This document shows, in pieces, positions 12,641-23,690 of a stretch of DNA of 64,000 nucleotides. The position numbers were made by a program, and so were the translations under genes. The stretch is from Pseudovirgaria hyperparasitica (Eukaryota; Ascomycota; Dothideomycetes; Acrospermales; Acrospermaceae), in contig NW_022985580.1 of the NCBI RefSeq assembly GCF_010093815.1, forward strand, positions 58,385-122,384. Reading direction: 5' to 3'. Position 1 is the stretch's first letter. The number at the start of each line of letters is the position of its first letter. The notes under the pieces are model-generated. The model was not told the DNA's origin, ran no database searches, and saw nothing but the letters and a program-made list of their open reading frames with translations.

Positions 12641-12886
12641 TATCTATAATAATAATAATAATAATATTATATAACTAGGTAGAGTAGTACTCTATAGGCC
12701 TATGCCTTCTCTAGTCTAAGCCACTATATAAGAAGAAACCCCATAGGGAAAAACTTCCTTATGTCTATAACTACATCTCGTTAAACCTCTATTTCGTCTT
12801 AAGTATATAGCCATAGGGTACGCCTATTAGCCTATAGCCTATATTACTATTATTTTACCCTTAGGTAGCACGTGTAGGTACGGAGG

Positions 12887-12917
12887 TTATTAGTTAAGGG
12901 CTACCCTTAACTAATAA
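12887..12917. repeat. Palindrome copy 4, 3' end of LINE B ORF2
   Basis: 14-bp perfect arms (ttattagttaaggg and its complement) flank a cta centre. On the minus strand it supplies the stop codons that end ORF2. Confidence 0.93.
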
Positions 12918-13243
12918 TTAGGGTTCTCCCGGGGTTCTTCCGGTATATATTAGGTTACTACCAGCGTATACCGGGTCTCTTCTAGTATATATTTCCGGGT
13001 CTACTAGTACTAGAGAAGTAGTAGATATATAAGTATCTATTAGAAGACGTCTTTAGGGTACTTATTAAGCTATTATACGACATCTAAAGTCTTTATAATA
13101 TAGATAAGCTATTACCGTTATATATAGAGGTTAGGGTATATAGCTAGATAGTAGCGTATTATACCTCTCTAGCCGTACACCTTATACTATAGGGAGGTGT
13201 CGGGAACGCCTCTCTTATAGATATAGTATAGGAGTCCTATAGC

Positions 13244-13383
13244 TGTTAGGCACGTGCCTACCAGTTGATTATACATGTGTGCAGTAGTCGTATATAAGTA
13301 GTGTACTCCACCCTTAAAGCAGTAGCTTCAAGATTCGGTCCTTTTAGTGTAGTTGGTTGGTGCGTAGAGCCCGCCTCCTTATA
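13244..13383 (+). repeat. Left LTR (140 bp) of the miniature element
   Basis: It runs from TGTTAGG to CTTATA. It contains an E-box-like palindrome ggcacgtgcc near the start, a TATA element at 13291-13298 and, about 30 bp downstream, agtagcttcaagat, the likely 5' end of the transcript. It matches the right LTR along its whole length. Confidence 0.95.
13291..13298 (+). promoter_or_regulatory. TATA element of the left LTR
   Basis: tatataag lies 30 bp upstream of the stretch complementary to the primer-binding site. That spacing is what a Pol II start at about 13320 would need. The element is conserved in the right LTR (around 13728-13735). Confidence 0.7.
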
Positions 13384-13385
13384 TA

Positions 13386-13399
13386 ATCTTGAAGCTACT
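13386..13399 (+). other. Self-priming primer-binding site
   Basis: atcttgaagctact, starting 2 nt after the LTR end, is the exact reverse complement of 13321-13334. In Tf1/sushi-group elements the 5' end of the mRNA folds back on the PBS and primes minus-strand cDNA instead of a tRNA. Position and pairing fit that mechanism. Confidence 0.85.
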
Positions 13400-13664
13400 A
13401 CGGGGTCACGGGTTCAACTCTCGGTCTAGTTAACCGTTATTGAATTTCGCACGATTTCGTTTAGCTTGCCACGTTACGTATACTTTGTGCACGTGACGGA
13501 TAACATGGTGGTAACGTTACTACGGTAAGTTAGCGTGTCTAGTACTAGAGGCGGCATTACGAGTATTGATTGGGTGTACACATAATTCGTTTATACTAGG
13601 CCTATTATAGCTAGTTTATCTTTCGTGAGGTAGATGCCCACGACGTGTAAGGGCACGCGCCTTT

Positions 13665-13676
13665 AAAAAGGGGAGA
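13665..13676 (+). other. Polypurine tract of the miniature element
   Basis: aaaaaggggaga lies 3 bp upstream of the right LTR, where a plus-strand primer site is expected. Confidence 0.75.
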
Positions 13677-13679
13677 TAT

Positions 13680-13819
13680 TGTTAGGCACGTGCCTGCCAG
13701 TTGATTATACATGTGTGTAGCAGTCGTATATAAGTAGTGTACTCTACCCTTGAAGCAGTAGCTTCAAGATTCTGTCCTTTTGGTGTAGTTGGTTAGTGCG
13801 TGGAGCCCGCCTCCTTACA
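13680..13819 (+). repeat. Right LTR (140 bp) of the miniature element
   Basis: Same length as the left LTR, TGTTAGG to CTTACA. It retains CA/TG at several sites where the left copy has TA, and the reverse at others, so both copies were mutated independently. Confidence 0.95.
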
Positions 13820-16800
13820 ATAGCGCCCGTTCGGGCTTGGATAAGTATAGATACTTAGGCTTTCGTTAGCCCTTTATATATCTATTTACTTAGTTCCTTC
13901 TATGGCCCTCGAATCTACTCTAGGTATCTATTCTACTAGGAGGTCTAGTAGGTATAGAGTACCTCTTTCTACTTATCTTAAGTCTATAACCGTATATTTT
14001 TCACGAGTTCTTAAAGGCTCTATTAGTCTAGGAGAGCGTCCGGGTTATCTCGGACTTCTTATACTACTTAGCTAGAGTCGGCTTCTATTAAGCACCTATA
14101 CCGTATTCGATTCCGGCCTATATATAGGAGTGCGTAGTAATATATACTAATTCATGCACGTAGCGCGGCGAAAGTATATTCTACGTTTCCTATGCGTTCC
14201 TATACTTATTATTTAGTAAAGTATACTACCCTCTATATCTAGTAGAAGTTATATATACTTATAACGTCTATCTCGCGTCGTAGTAGTACCGTGTTAGTAG
14301 CTTTATATACGCCTAATATAAGACGGAGTATACGGTTCTATATGGATTCGAGCTTTATTCGCCTAGTCTATATAAGGGCCGTGTACTAGTACTCGTGTCC
14401 GTACGTAAAGGCGGGTCGTGCTATAGATATATATAGCTAGCGTGCCTTATCCCGGGCGGTTCCCTACGTGGAGACTATAATCCGTTATATAGTAGCTTCT
14501 ACCCGGAGGGCCCTAGAGACGGCGTATACTACTTATAGTCCCTATTTAAGCTTACTATCTAGTATAACTCCGAGCGCGCGTATACTTTATACTAGTAGTT
14601 TATTAAATGCGTCGATTCGGGGGCGTTATTTGCCTTCCCTAGTTATCTATTTCCCTTAACGATTAATAAAGTGTATAAGCTAGTATTTCTCCGGGGCGAA
14701 CTTTGCTCTATAGCGTTTTATCTACTAGAGGTACCTCTTATAGTTCTATTCTAGTCGTCTATACGTTCCGTTAGTATTATTATTAATAGCTAGAAGATAT
14801 ATATTATCGGCGTATCCGACTACCTCTATATACTTTATTTCTTAAAGAAGGTCTACTATAAAGAAGAGGAATAGGATCGGAGAGATGGTACTCCCTTATA
14901 GGATGCCGTATACCGTCTCTTTATATTTACTCTAGTACCTAGGGATATATATCTAAGTTATTCTTTCTATAAGGAATAACTATATAAAGCGTATAATCTA
15001 TTCTAGTATTCGTCTTATCCGGAGGTTATAAATAAGTCTTATATGGTTTACCTTATTAAACGCTCCGGCTATATCGAGGGAGAGGAGTAATACTACCTAT
15101 CCCTATTTCTATACGGCCTAGATAACTTTAATAATATATTAGATAGCTATTATTAGGGAGCTATCTATCTTTACCTTCTAGTTTAGAGGGAGAAGATTAT
15201 ATTCCTATACCGCGGTACTTATCTTCTTCGCTATTATAGCCTCTAGTATCTTACCTAGGTAGGAGAGAAGGGCGATTAGTCTCTATCCCTTTAGGGAGTT
15301 AGGGCTCTTTTCTAGTTTCGGGAGTATAATAGTATAGGCGACTCGGAAGCTCTAGGGGTGGTACCCCTATATAACGCATGCTTAGAATATACGAGTAATA
15401 AGTGGTAGAGTCGCTTTTATAGTACTTTTTAGATATTAATTTAGAATTCCATCTAGTCCGGGTACTTTATTATTTAGGAGTATCTTAATAATATTAAGTA
15501 TATTCTCCTCCGTAACTTCTTCGGGGATATCTACCGCGTATAGATATTTAGCGCCGTAAACGTCTAATAGGTCTACTAGTTCCGGAAGAGGGAACATGGC
15601 CTCCCGTAGGGCCTTAGTTTTCTTAAGGCCCGTAGAGTATGTTCTCCCCTAATATATTAGAGGAGGTATAAGTAGCGGGGGTGTCGGAGTATCTACGCCC
15701 TTAGCCTATTTCGCCATGCGCCATAGCCCTATTATATATTATATCTATTAACTAGTAATTATACGCTACTATTTACGCCTTTTATTACGGAGGACTTTAT
15801 TACGTTATTATATCGCTTCCTTCTATTCTTTCTACGACTCGGGTATTCTTATATAGTATACGCGTCTATATAGCCTTCGGGCGTCTTATCTACTTTCCCG
15901 TACTTAAGGAATCCCCTTTACTTCCGGGGGCCGGTATATTCGGTATAGTACGTATTTATTTCTTATATTCTAGTATGTTTATAGGAGTATCTATATGGCC
16001 TGGTCTATGGCTAGGTCGTTAGATATATTAACTATAGAGGGATCTAGAATTACCGATTCTAGGTCCTTCAGGTACTTTTTCTAGTCGGTATCCTTCTATA
16101 TCTATTATCCCTATTATTTATTTGGGGTATACACGTTTATTATGGTTTCCATGTATTTATGGTCGGAATCCGTCTATACCTAGCCTAGGCGGTAGTATTA
16201 GATCCGGTAACTAATATACTCCGTAGCGAAGGTAAGGTTAAGCATAGACCCGTCTTCGTCCTATTTATATTTTTTCTATATAACTTATTCTATAGGTATA
16301 AGTAGGTATAGGAAGTCGTGGTAGCGGGTGCGTAGTTCTCTTACTCTAAGTTCTTCCCTAACTACGGCTAGGCCTCTCTACTATTAGTAGTAGAGGTTAA
16401 AGTCTCCTAGAAGGATGTATTACCCTAGTTCCGTAGTACCCTTAAGTATCTCGTCTAGTATAAGTACACGTTATTAGTTATATATGTTATATATATATAG
16501 GGGGCCTATATCTATTTATAGGTGTAGTATTATTCTAAGGTTATCGCGCTCGGTATACGACTATAATAAGAGTAGTATTAACCTATGAATATAGAAGAGG
16601 ACTCGTCTTTCTAGTCCTAGAGGGTATATAGTATAGTATCCGGGGTGTATGGTTAGTTTACTCGTCTAGTAGTGTTTATAGGGTTCCTAGATGGCGAGTA
16701 TTATAGCCCTAGTCTCTTCGAGGAGCGTCGCCTAGTTCTCTCTTTTATATTATATATTTACCTATATAATTTAGAGTATATTCTAGTCCCTTATTAGGTA

Positions 16801-18244
16801 CTAGGGAGTATATATATCTATATACTTATTCCTTAGAGGCGCGACTATCCTCGCGCGGTAGCGGCTTTAACTCTATCTTTTAGTCGTTCTATCGTCTTTA
16901 GGATAGTCTACTATCCTACCTAACTATCTTCTAGAGGGGAGGTTAGAGGTATTATAAAGGAAGGGCTCGTAGTAGATATTATATTCTATAACTATCTCGC
17001 GCCTCTCGCTTTTATCGTATAAATATATTCTATAATCTATTTACGTTTTATATACGTTAACGACTATAACGGGTATTTCCCGTTGTAGTTTAAATACTAT
17101 ACTATATCCCTATTTCTTAGTCCGTCTCCTCGCGGTTTATAAGGGTACTTCTAGGTAGTATAGTCTCTACGGTACTATCCGCACTTAGTCTTCTATAAGT
17201 ACCTTTATATAGTATGTCTATACCCTTAATAGTTAAAGTACTATATTATTATCTATACTCTATTCTATGGCTCGGCTATAAGGAGCTCTCCTTCTATTAG
17301 GAATCCCTTCTATATAATATATTATACGAGGGCGGGGTCTCGGAGCTCTATAATTATAGTAGAGTGTTTTTTCGCCGTCGTCTTAATCGCCTATAGGTTC
17401 TTCTACCACGCTTTCACGATCTTAATCCCTAGGTATTTTCGCGTATTAGATTATTCTATACGCGTAATATTCTCCGCTCCGATAGCCTATCCCCGCACGG
17501 GTACTACATATACTATAATCGGGTATATAGCTACTCTAATAGACGCGCTAGGGAAGATACTACCTATTACGTTCGGATCTCGCGAGATGTTTTACTATAT
17601 AGTATTTATTATAGTAGTAAGTACTACCCTATCTAGCGTAACTTTAGTAGCCATAACGCTTAACTATATTTCTTTCTATTCGTTAATCTTATTTATAATT
17701 TCCTTTAGAGATATCTATTAGACCTACGCTAGCGTGTCCTTATCCTAGATCACGATACGTATACTATATACTCTATCTATAGTTCTAGTAGTTCTTAGTA
17801 CGGTAGCTCCGGGTATTACTATAATCTAAGCCTATGTGTTAGGGCGCTTACCTTAGAATAGCTCTTTCTAGATTCTCCGTAGGCTAGCTTCTATTCGGTT
17901 AAGTCTACTACTAGGTTCCTCTTATAGCGACTTCCTTTCTTCCTCTATAATTCCTCTTAGATTCTGGATAAGATCCCGGAATATATAAAGGAGGGTCTTC
18001 TTTCCCTTCTCGGCGTCCCTCTCTATATATATTACCTAGTATTTAATTTTATCTAGGAGGGTCTCCCCTCTCGGGGTCCCCTCGGTCTAGGTTATCTATA
18101 GCGCTTCGCACCCTTAGTTAGTTCCTATATTTTAGATAGGTGTCTAGCTATCTATATTAATGTCGCTATATAGCCGTTTCTACCGTACTAGTAGGGGCAT
18201 ATCCGGCGTATACCGGGGTATTATAATACCTAAGGCCGCCATGG

Positions 18245-18275
18245 TTATTAGTTAAGGGTAGCCCTTAACTAATAA
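18245..18275. repeat. Palindrome copy 5, directly upstream of LINE B ORF1
   Basis: 14-bp perfect arms with a tag centre. The ORF1 ATG (18242-18240) lies 2 nt beyond it on the minus strand. Confidence 0.93.
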
Positions 18276-18510
18276 AAGGGGGTCGGCGTGTTAGTATTTA
18301 TTAGATGTGGTCTATGCTTATGTTATTAAAGAGTCTTCGAGTATATATATATAGTATCTCTACACGTTAGTATTATCGCGTATTATACGCTATACGTACG
18401 CACGTGTATCGGAGGTTATTATACTCGGTATACTCTATCGTTTAATGTATGTAAATCGCTGTTTTACCCCGAATTAACTAGTTTGGTCCGTTAGGGTATG
18501 AGAAGTTTTT

Positions 18511-18860
18511 TAGAGAAGATATATAAGAGATTAGTAGATATTTTTATTGGTAATAGGTCGGTAACCTACTAGGCGATAATATTAGGTAGCGGGATAATAA
18601 CTAGCTAGTAGACACGATAAAGGTTTAGGCGTAGACTAATATAGTATTTTTATAGACGCGTGATACTTACGCGTTATTATTAATAATTTTAAGCGAGCGT
18701 ATATAGGAATTAAGGGGCTAAGAGCCGGGTAGAAGTCGGGGGTTAGTAGGTATATATCGGGCTTTCGACGGGCTTACACCTAACTTCTTCTAGTATACGC
18801 CTAGAATATCCGCCGTATACCGTATCATTACTATCTACTAATAATTATACTATGGTATTT
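18511..18860. other. Spacer between LINE B and the transposase frame
   Basis: No supported gene. This may contain the left end of the Plavaka-type element, but I could not find a terminal inverted repeat matching sequence near 43.4-44.05 kb. Confidence 0.4.
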
Positions 18861-21800
18861 TTCCTTTATAGTAACTACACCTCGAGATACTACGGGCCGT
18901 AGTCTCCTACTAATACTATAGTAGAAAGATTAGTAGTATATACCATATAATCCGTAGGTACTATATCTCGGAACCGTGTAGATAAGCACGGCTTACCGCA
19001 TCGCTATTATTATTATAACTATTAGGCCCGTGGCTACCACTATCGACCGGGTCACAGCGCGGCTTTAGTACTCGTAGTTATATTAGTCGATGGAACTCTT
19101 TAGTTCGCTCTATTAGTGTTTAGCCGTCGAGCGTTAATTAGAAGTCCGAGCCTATAGAATTAGGTACTTCTACTACTAATATTACCCTATATAAAGATAC
19201 TACTATTTTCCCTAATCCTATTTCGGACCTAGAATCTATAGACGGCGTTACTAGTGGCCATGGTACCGATTTAGTATGTTAGTCTAATATATATAGTAGA
19301 AATGCTATGTCCATGGCGACAAGGGCGTCTAGTACTATATATTTAATAAAAACGTTCGAAGAGGAGAGTAGTATATATATTATAGTAGACTAGAGTAGAC
19401 GTGATAATCCGTCCGACGTAAGTATATATAGTCTAGATTTATAGTAGTAACTAATTTAGTAGGCCCGATTCGGTTAATTCGATAGTAAGTTTATAGAGCG
19501 CCTTATAATATAGACGAATCGGTTCGGTATTTCGAATGTAGTATATAATGAATTAACTACTATCCTTAAATAGACTTCCGCTATACCCCCCGACCTTTTT
19601 ATACTAAAATCTAATATCGTACGTAAGTAGTTATTATACTACCCTAAAGGGATACCGCACGAAAGTTAGTAGCGTAGCTACGATACATTCGGCACTACTA
19701 TAGTCGAATACTAGTATAGGGATCCGCTTACGTTAGTGGAATTCCTCCTTAGGTACCGACCGTTCACTAGTAAGCTTATGTTTAAGCCGGTACGATAATT
19801 TACTAGTTTAGGCGACCGGGTATATAGTAAAGCCTATATAGTAGATGGTTAGTAGGATATATACGCTGCTATTCCGGATGGTACCGTCGTCGTCCCTATT
19901 GTTTTATCTTTAGATAAGACGAACCTTACTAACCATGGTAGTAATAGAGTAGCATGGCTAGTCTACCTATCTATTTATAATCTACCACTAAACGTCCGCT
20001 TATCTAGGAGTCTACTATTATTTCTACTACTTACTCTATTACTAGTAGTTAAGCTAGAAACGGTAGCGAATCGCTTTATATTCCATTAGATTATAAGTAA
20101 AGTTCTAGCCCGTATGTCCGCCCATGATAGAGTCGTTAACTATACTAATTATTATATAGCGTTATAGGCTATATAGAGTACTAGAGTATTAGTATTATAT
20201 ACCGATGGTGGCTTACGTAAGTACTATCCGCGTTTAGCTTTATATATTATAGATTTTCCGGAGTAGGTGCTTGTTATAGGTGTATCCCATCGGTATATAT
20301 GTCTAATATATATAGTCCCTAGTAATAGACGATAGTATCTACGAGAAGCTATTACTAGTATATAGAAGTTCCGTATATACTCGTCGTTATAGGAATAGGT
20401 TTACCGTATACGTCGCGAGTTAATAACTAATAGCCATGGTAGCGAGTATACTAGTAGTAAGACAGATAATAGGATAAGTATACCTAGTGTCTTATCGTTT
20501 TCGTCGACGTCTTTCGCGCTAGTAGCATAGGGCTATTATATTCGCTAATCGGTTAAGAGTCGGTATTCTAGTGGGTGGATAGAGCCATTGGATAATTTCG
20601 CCTAGTTACTTACTAGAGTTAATATACACCGCGCGGTCGCTCCGGACATTCTACATTAACTATATAAGGGTATATTAGAATATATATTTAATTAGATAGT
20701 CTCGCATGTTATTAATTAAGAGCGTATAGGACATAAGTTAAAGGGTGTATTTACTAGTATACCCCCTATAGAACGAGTAAAGAAGGCGATCGATAAGCGA
20801 TTCGCGTCTATTAGGGCATTTGGTCGTCATAACCTACTTATGTATATAACTTTAGTAATATAATGGACGGGGGCGATATTTAAGCGTATACTAGTAGTGT
20901 TTATAGTCGCGTTTAAACCGCTCCTATGTTATAATCGATACTTTCTAAGCGTAGTGCAGGCGGTTATTAATATATACATGTTAGCGGCGTACTATACGTA
21001 TAATACGTAGATACTAGCATACTTAGAAGAGGCTATATTACGCTTAGACGACCTAAAATACTAGTTTATACCATATTATAGAGATAAATCGGAGGATAAT
21101 CATTTTAACTTTCCGAAGTTCCATGCATTATCGCACCTAGTTAATACTATTAAACACTATGGTTCGTTATATCTAATATCGGTAGAGCTACTAGAGCGAT
21201 CTTATATTATAGTAAAGGAATTATATCGAGGTTTAAATAAGAGGGAGACGTTTCTATAGTAGATGCTAGTAGTAGATATACGCACGACGAATACTAAAAT
21301 CTCTAGTAGTATAGAGGTGGCGGCTAGTACTAGTATATTAGTAGCCCCTAGCCTAGAGTAGCTCGATAATACACGTAAGCTAGTCGGCTAGCGGCGTATT
21401 CTAAAGGAGCCACGCCGGAGTAAATATACACTCTACGTCTTATAGAGCCATAGACTATCTACGTCCTACTAGACTACCGTTAGCGACCTCCACGATATAT
21501 ATAGTAGTAGTTTTATATTACTCGATACGGTTACACCCTTTATACACAACTATCGTAATCGGCTTATTAGGGATAATATATCGAAAGGTACAAATATTAA
21601 ACGTATTAAAAAGGACCCTTCGTAGGCACGGGTCCTTTCTATCTATATATACGAGACCATGTACATACCGATACGACTAGATAGAGATATATCTATAGAG
21701 GCCTTCGACCTGATTCGGGTAAGGTATATCTATAACTAGTAAAAGAGTAGTAAGGCTAGGGAGGATTATATAATAGTATAGAAGTTTAATGAGGGTAGTA

Positions 21801-22560
21801 ACCACCTTAACGGGAAGCGGGTTAGTAAAGTCTATATATTTCTAGAGATATACGATACGGAGAGCATTAACGTAACTAGTAGTATAGCGGCGCGATTCCT
21901 AGGTGCGTTAGTTAAACTACTTAATAACTCGGGTAGAGGTAATATCAACACTATTAGTAGCCTTATACTATTATATATAGCGGGTTAAAGGTCTAGTAAT
22001 AAGACTCGTACGATGGATAGGTTCCGTGTCTACGAGCTAGAGTATATCCTACGCCCTATATAGATTATATTACGTTAGTTAGTTACGGATGGTTTATTCT
22101 AGTTAAATACATATAGTAATTAGGGGATCTATAATAAGGTATATAACCTAGACTTCTAGGCTATAAATAGATAAAACGTGACTATAGCGTTAAAACACGG
22201 GCGCGTATCGTAAGTCTATCGCTATCTACCGCCGCCTACCGTAGTATACCGGTATATACTAGTATATAGCGGAAGTTATGGTTCATACATAGTAGCACTC
22301 GATAGTCGTATCCTACACTAGGATATCTCTAAGGAATAATCGTGGTTTATTACGATCGGTTCTATAAAAGGCTTATATTTAATAACTATCTATAATTTTA
22401 GCTAAGGAGTATCTAGGGATGCACCTCCTTATTACCTAATAATTACTAGCTAGTATAAAAACTCCACGCCTCTAAAAGGGGCATATAGAACTTAAAGGAT
22501 TCTTATTCACGGGTAGAACTAGACACGGATAGTATTAACCTAATATAGATAGATTATATA
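18861..22560 (+). pseudogene. Plavaka-type DNA transposase, RIP-degraded
   Basis: A plus-strand frame, interrupted only by TAG/TAA codons, reads as the fungal transposase family named Plavaka (related to CACTA/KDZ elements). The recognisable order is: a lead-in IPHES..RSYDTFG (about 19650-19685); VPIVLSLDKTNLTNHG (about 19892-19940), matching the family's P-x-x-x-SxDKT-x-L-T; AWLVYLSIYNL, where the family has WPVYLSIGN; YTDGGLRKYYPRLALY then DFPEQVL (20198-20275); DILHQLYKG (about 20645-20671); and FPKFHALSHLVNTIKHYG followed by ELLERSY and LNKRETFLQQM (about 21110-21260). The first two carry likely catalytic aspartates. The enzyme would cut and insert the element. The first codon is unclear. 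This is the first of three large plus-strand genes. Degradation is moderate; CpG is kept. Confidence 0.85.
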
Positions 22561-23690
22561 TATTAATACCCTAAAATCTGAACTATGTCTCTAGGCCTAC
22601 TAGACCTAGCTCGCACCCGATCCTAATGTTTTCGTTATTCGCATTTATACCTCGTTAGATACTAGGCATATAACGAGTCTATGGTTAAGTAAGTATTAGG
22701 TACGTAACGAGTCTATTAATGAATAAGTGCCGGGTATATAACGAGTCTATATAAATAAGTGTGAATAAGTATATGCCGGGTATATAACGCTCTTACTAGG
22801 GAAACGTCTTCCTTAAGTATCTCCCCCTTCTAATATTTCTCCTTCTCTTTCTTTATTCTTTCCCTAGTCTTATAAGTATAGTTAGACTTACATCGCTATA
22901 TTATTAATATATACGTTCTTATATAGACCGTTAGAAACTATAGTAACTAGATGTACGTTCTTATAATAGATAAATATACCATACTAATACGTCGCATTGT
23001 TCGTGTTTAATATAAGGGTTTACTACTACGATTATTCGTCGTTACGCTCGTCTATCTCTTCTTAATAATAGTACTAATTAATAACGACCTATTATAGAGA
23101 TAATAGTTAGCATTACGTACTTCTCTTAAATATTTATATATTAATGTCGCATGAGTACATGCTTCGCGGAGGTCCTCTATCCTTCCCTCGAGCTATCTAG
23201 ACTATCCTCTAATCGCTAAAAACTCTTATATCCAACTATTTCTACTATTTATTCCTTGGTTCTACTTATTAGGCTTCGAACAATAGCGAACCACGACGGG
23301 TTAGCGGTTATCTATATTTCGCGTACGCCGAGTTAGCATGCCTAAATATAATGGATAATAGTATATTTATAATAGTATATACTAGATCTTATAGTATTTC
23401 TCTTTGGCGGTAGATTCATGTGGTCGTAAAGACGGTCTACTATCCTATCGTGCCTATATACTACGCTACTCTTTTATCGTATGTAGATGGTATTACTAGA
23501 GTAGGGCTATCGCCCGGTAAACTTGACGTTATATGTAGAGTATTATGTATTTAACGTCGTTATTTCACGTGCTCTATGTTAGTACGGGATCGGATACCGG
23601 CCATATGTTTCCCCGCCTCTATTAAATTAACGAGTTATTACTAATAACTATATAGACTACTCGCGTTAATGTAGCCGTAACGTACATATT
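22561..23690. other. Intergenic region with a short tandem repeat
   Basis: There is no clear frame between the transposase and the helicase gene. At about 22664-22785 a motif close to ggtatataacgagtctat recurs four times at spacings of roughly 34-46 bp. Such clusters can be subterminal transposase-binding sites, but position in the middle of the gene track argues against an element end here. Confidence 0.45.

Larger units (their letters stand above)
13244..13819 (+). mobile_element. Miniature non-autonomous LTR retrotransposon (TRIM/SMART type), 576 bp, self-priming type
   Basis: Two 140-bp direct repeats, both starting TG and ending CA (TA in the left copy), flank a 296-bp internal region without any frame. 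Each LTR has a TATA element (tatataag). The internal region begins with a primer-binding site that is a perfect 14-nt complement of the LTR stretch 13321-13334, and ends with a purine-rich tract (13665-13676) next to the right LTR. It must be moved by the enzymes of another element. It keeps much more CA and TG than LINE B around it, so it came later. The two LTRs differ at 10 sites by my hand alignment, nine of them CA/TA or TG/TA changes, so mild RIP followed insertion. Small size without coding capacity fits the TRIM/SMART class. Confidence 0.93.
13239..13824. repeat. 5-bp target-site duplication (atagc) around the miniature LTR element
   Basis: atagc occurs at 13239-13243 and 13820-13824. 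LINE C has a single copy in the uninterrupted sequence (around 36334-36339). This fixes the borders of the insertion and shows integrase-type insertion. Confidence 0.95.
12646..18510 (-). mobile_element. LINE copy B (Tad1-like), full length, interrupted by a miniature LTR element
   Basis: This is a full-length copy colinear with LINE C: about 5.29 kb once the 576-bp insertion and its 5-bp duplication are removed. The minus-strand 3' end is an (ATT)n tail (aataat run at 12646-12665 on the plus strand). ORF1 starts with ATG at 18242-18240. ORF2 retains the endonuclease GDFN box (16396-16407), the RT signature APGPDG (around 15448-15473, partly changed) and a YADN box where active elements have YADD (about 14832-14843). 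The ORF1 zinc knuckle keeps one Cys, and its other three ligands have become Tyr, so RIP is intermediate between copies A and C. I found no convincing target-site duplication; the left and right flanks even differ in gene content. Confidence 0.88.

Noticed and set aside
13340-13425. tRNA gene
   Set aside because: A-box and B-box-like stretches are present, but no acceptor stem pairs across them, and the tract crosses the LTR/internal border of a retroelement. I report it as tRNA-like only.
12620-18535. Target-site duplication of LINE B
   Set aside because: The flanks share cttatatatct only in inverted orientation. A true TSD is direct, so I do not claim one.
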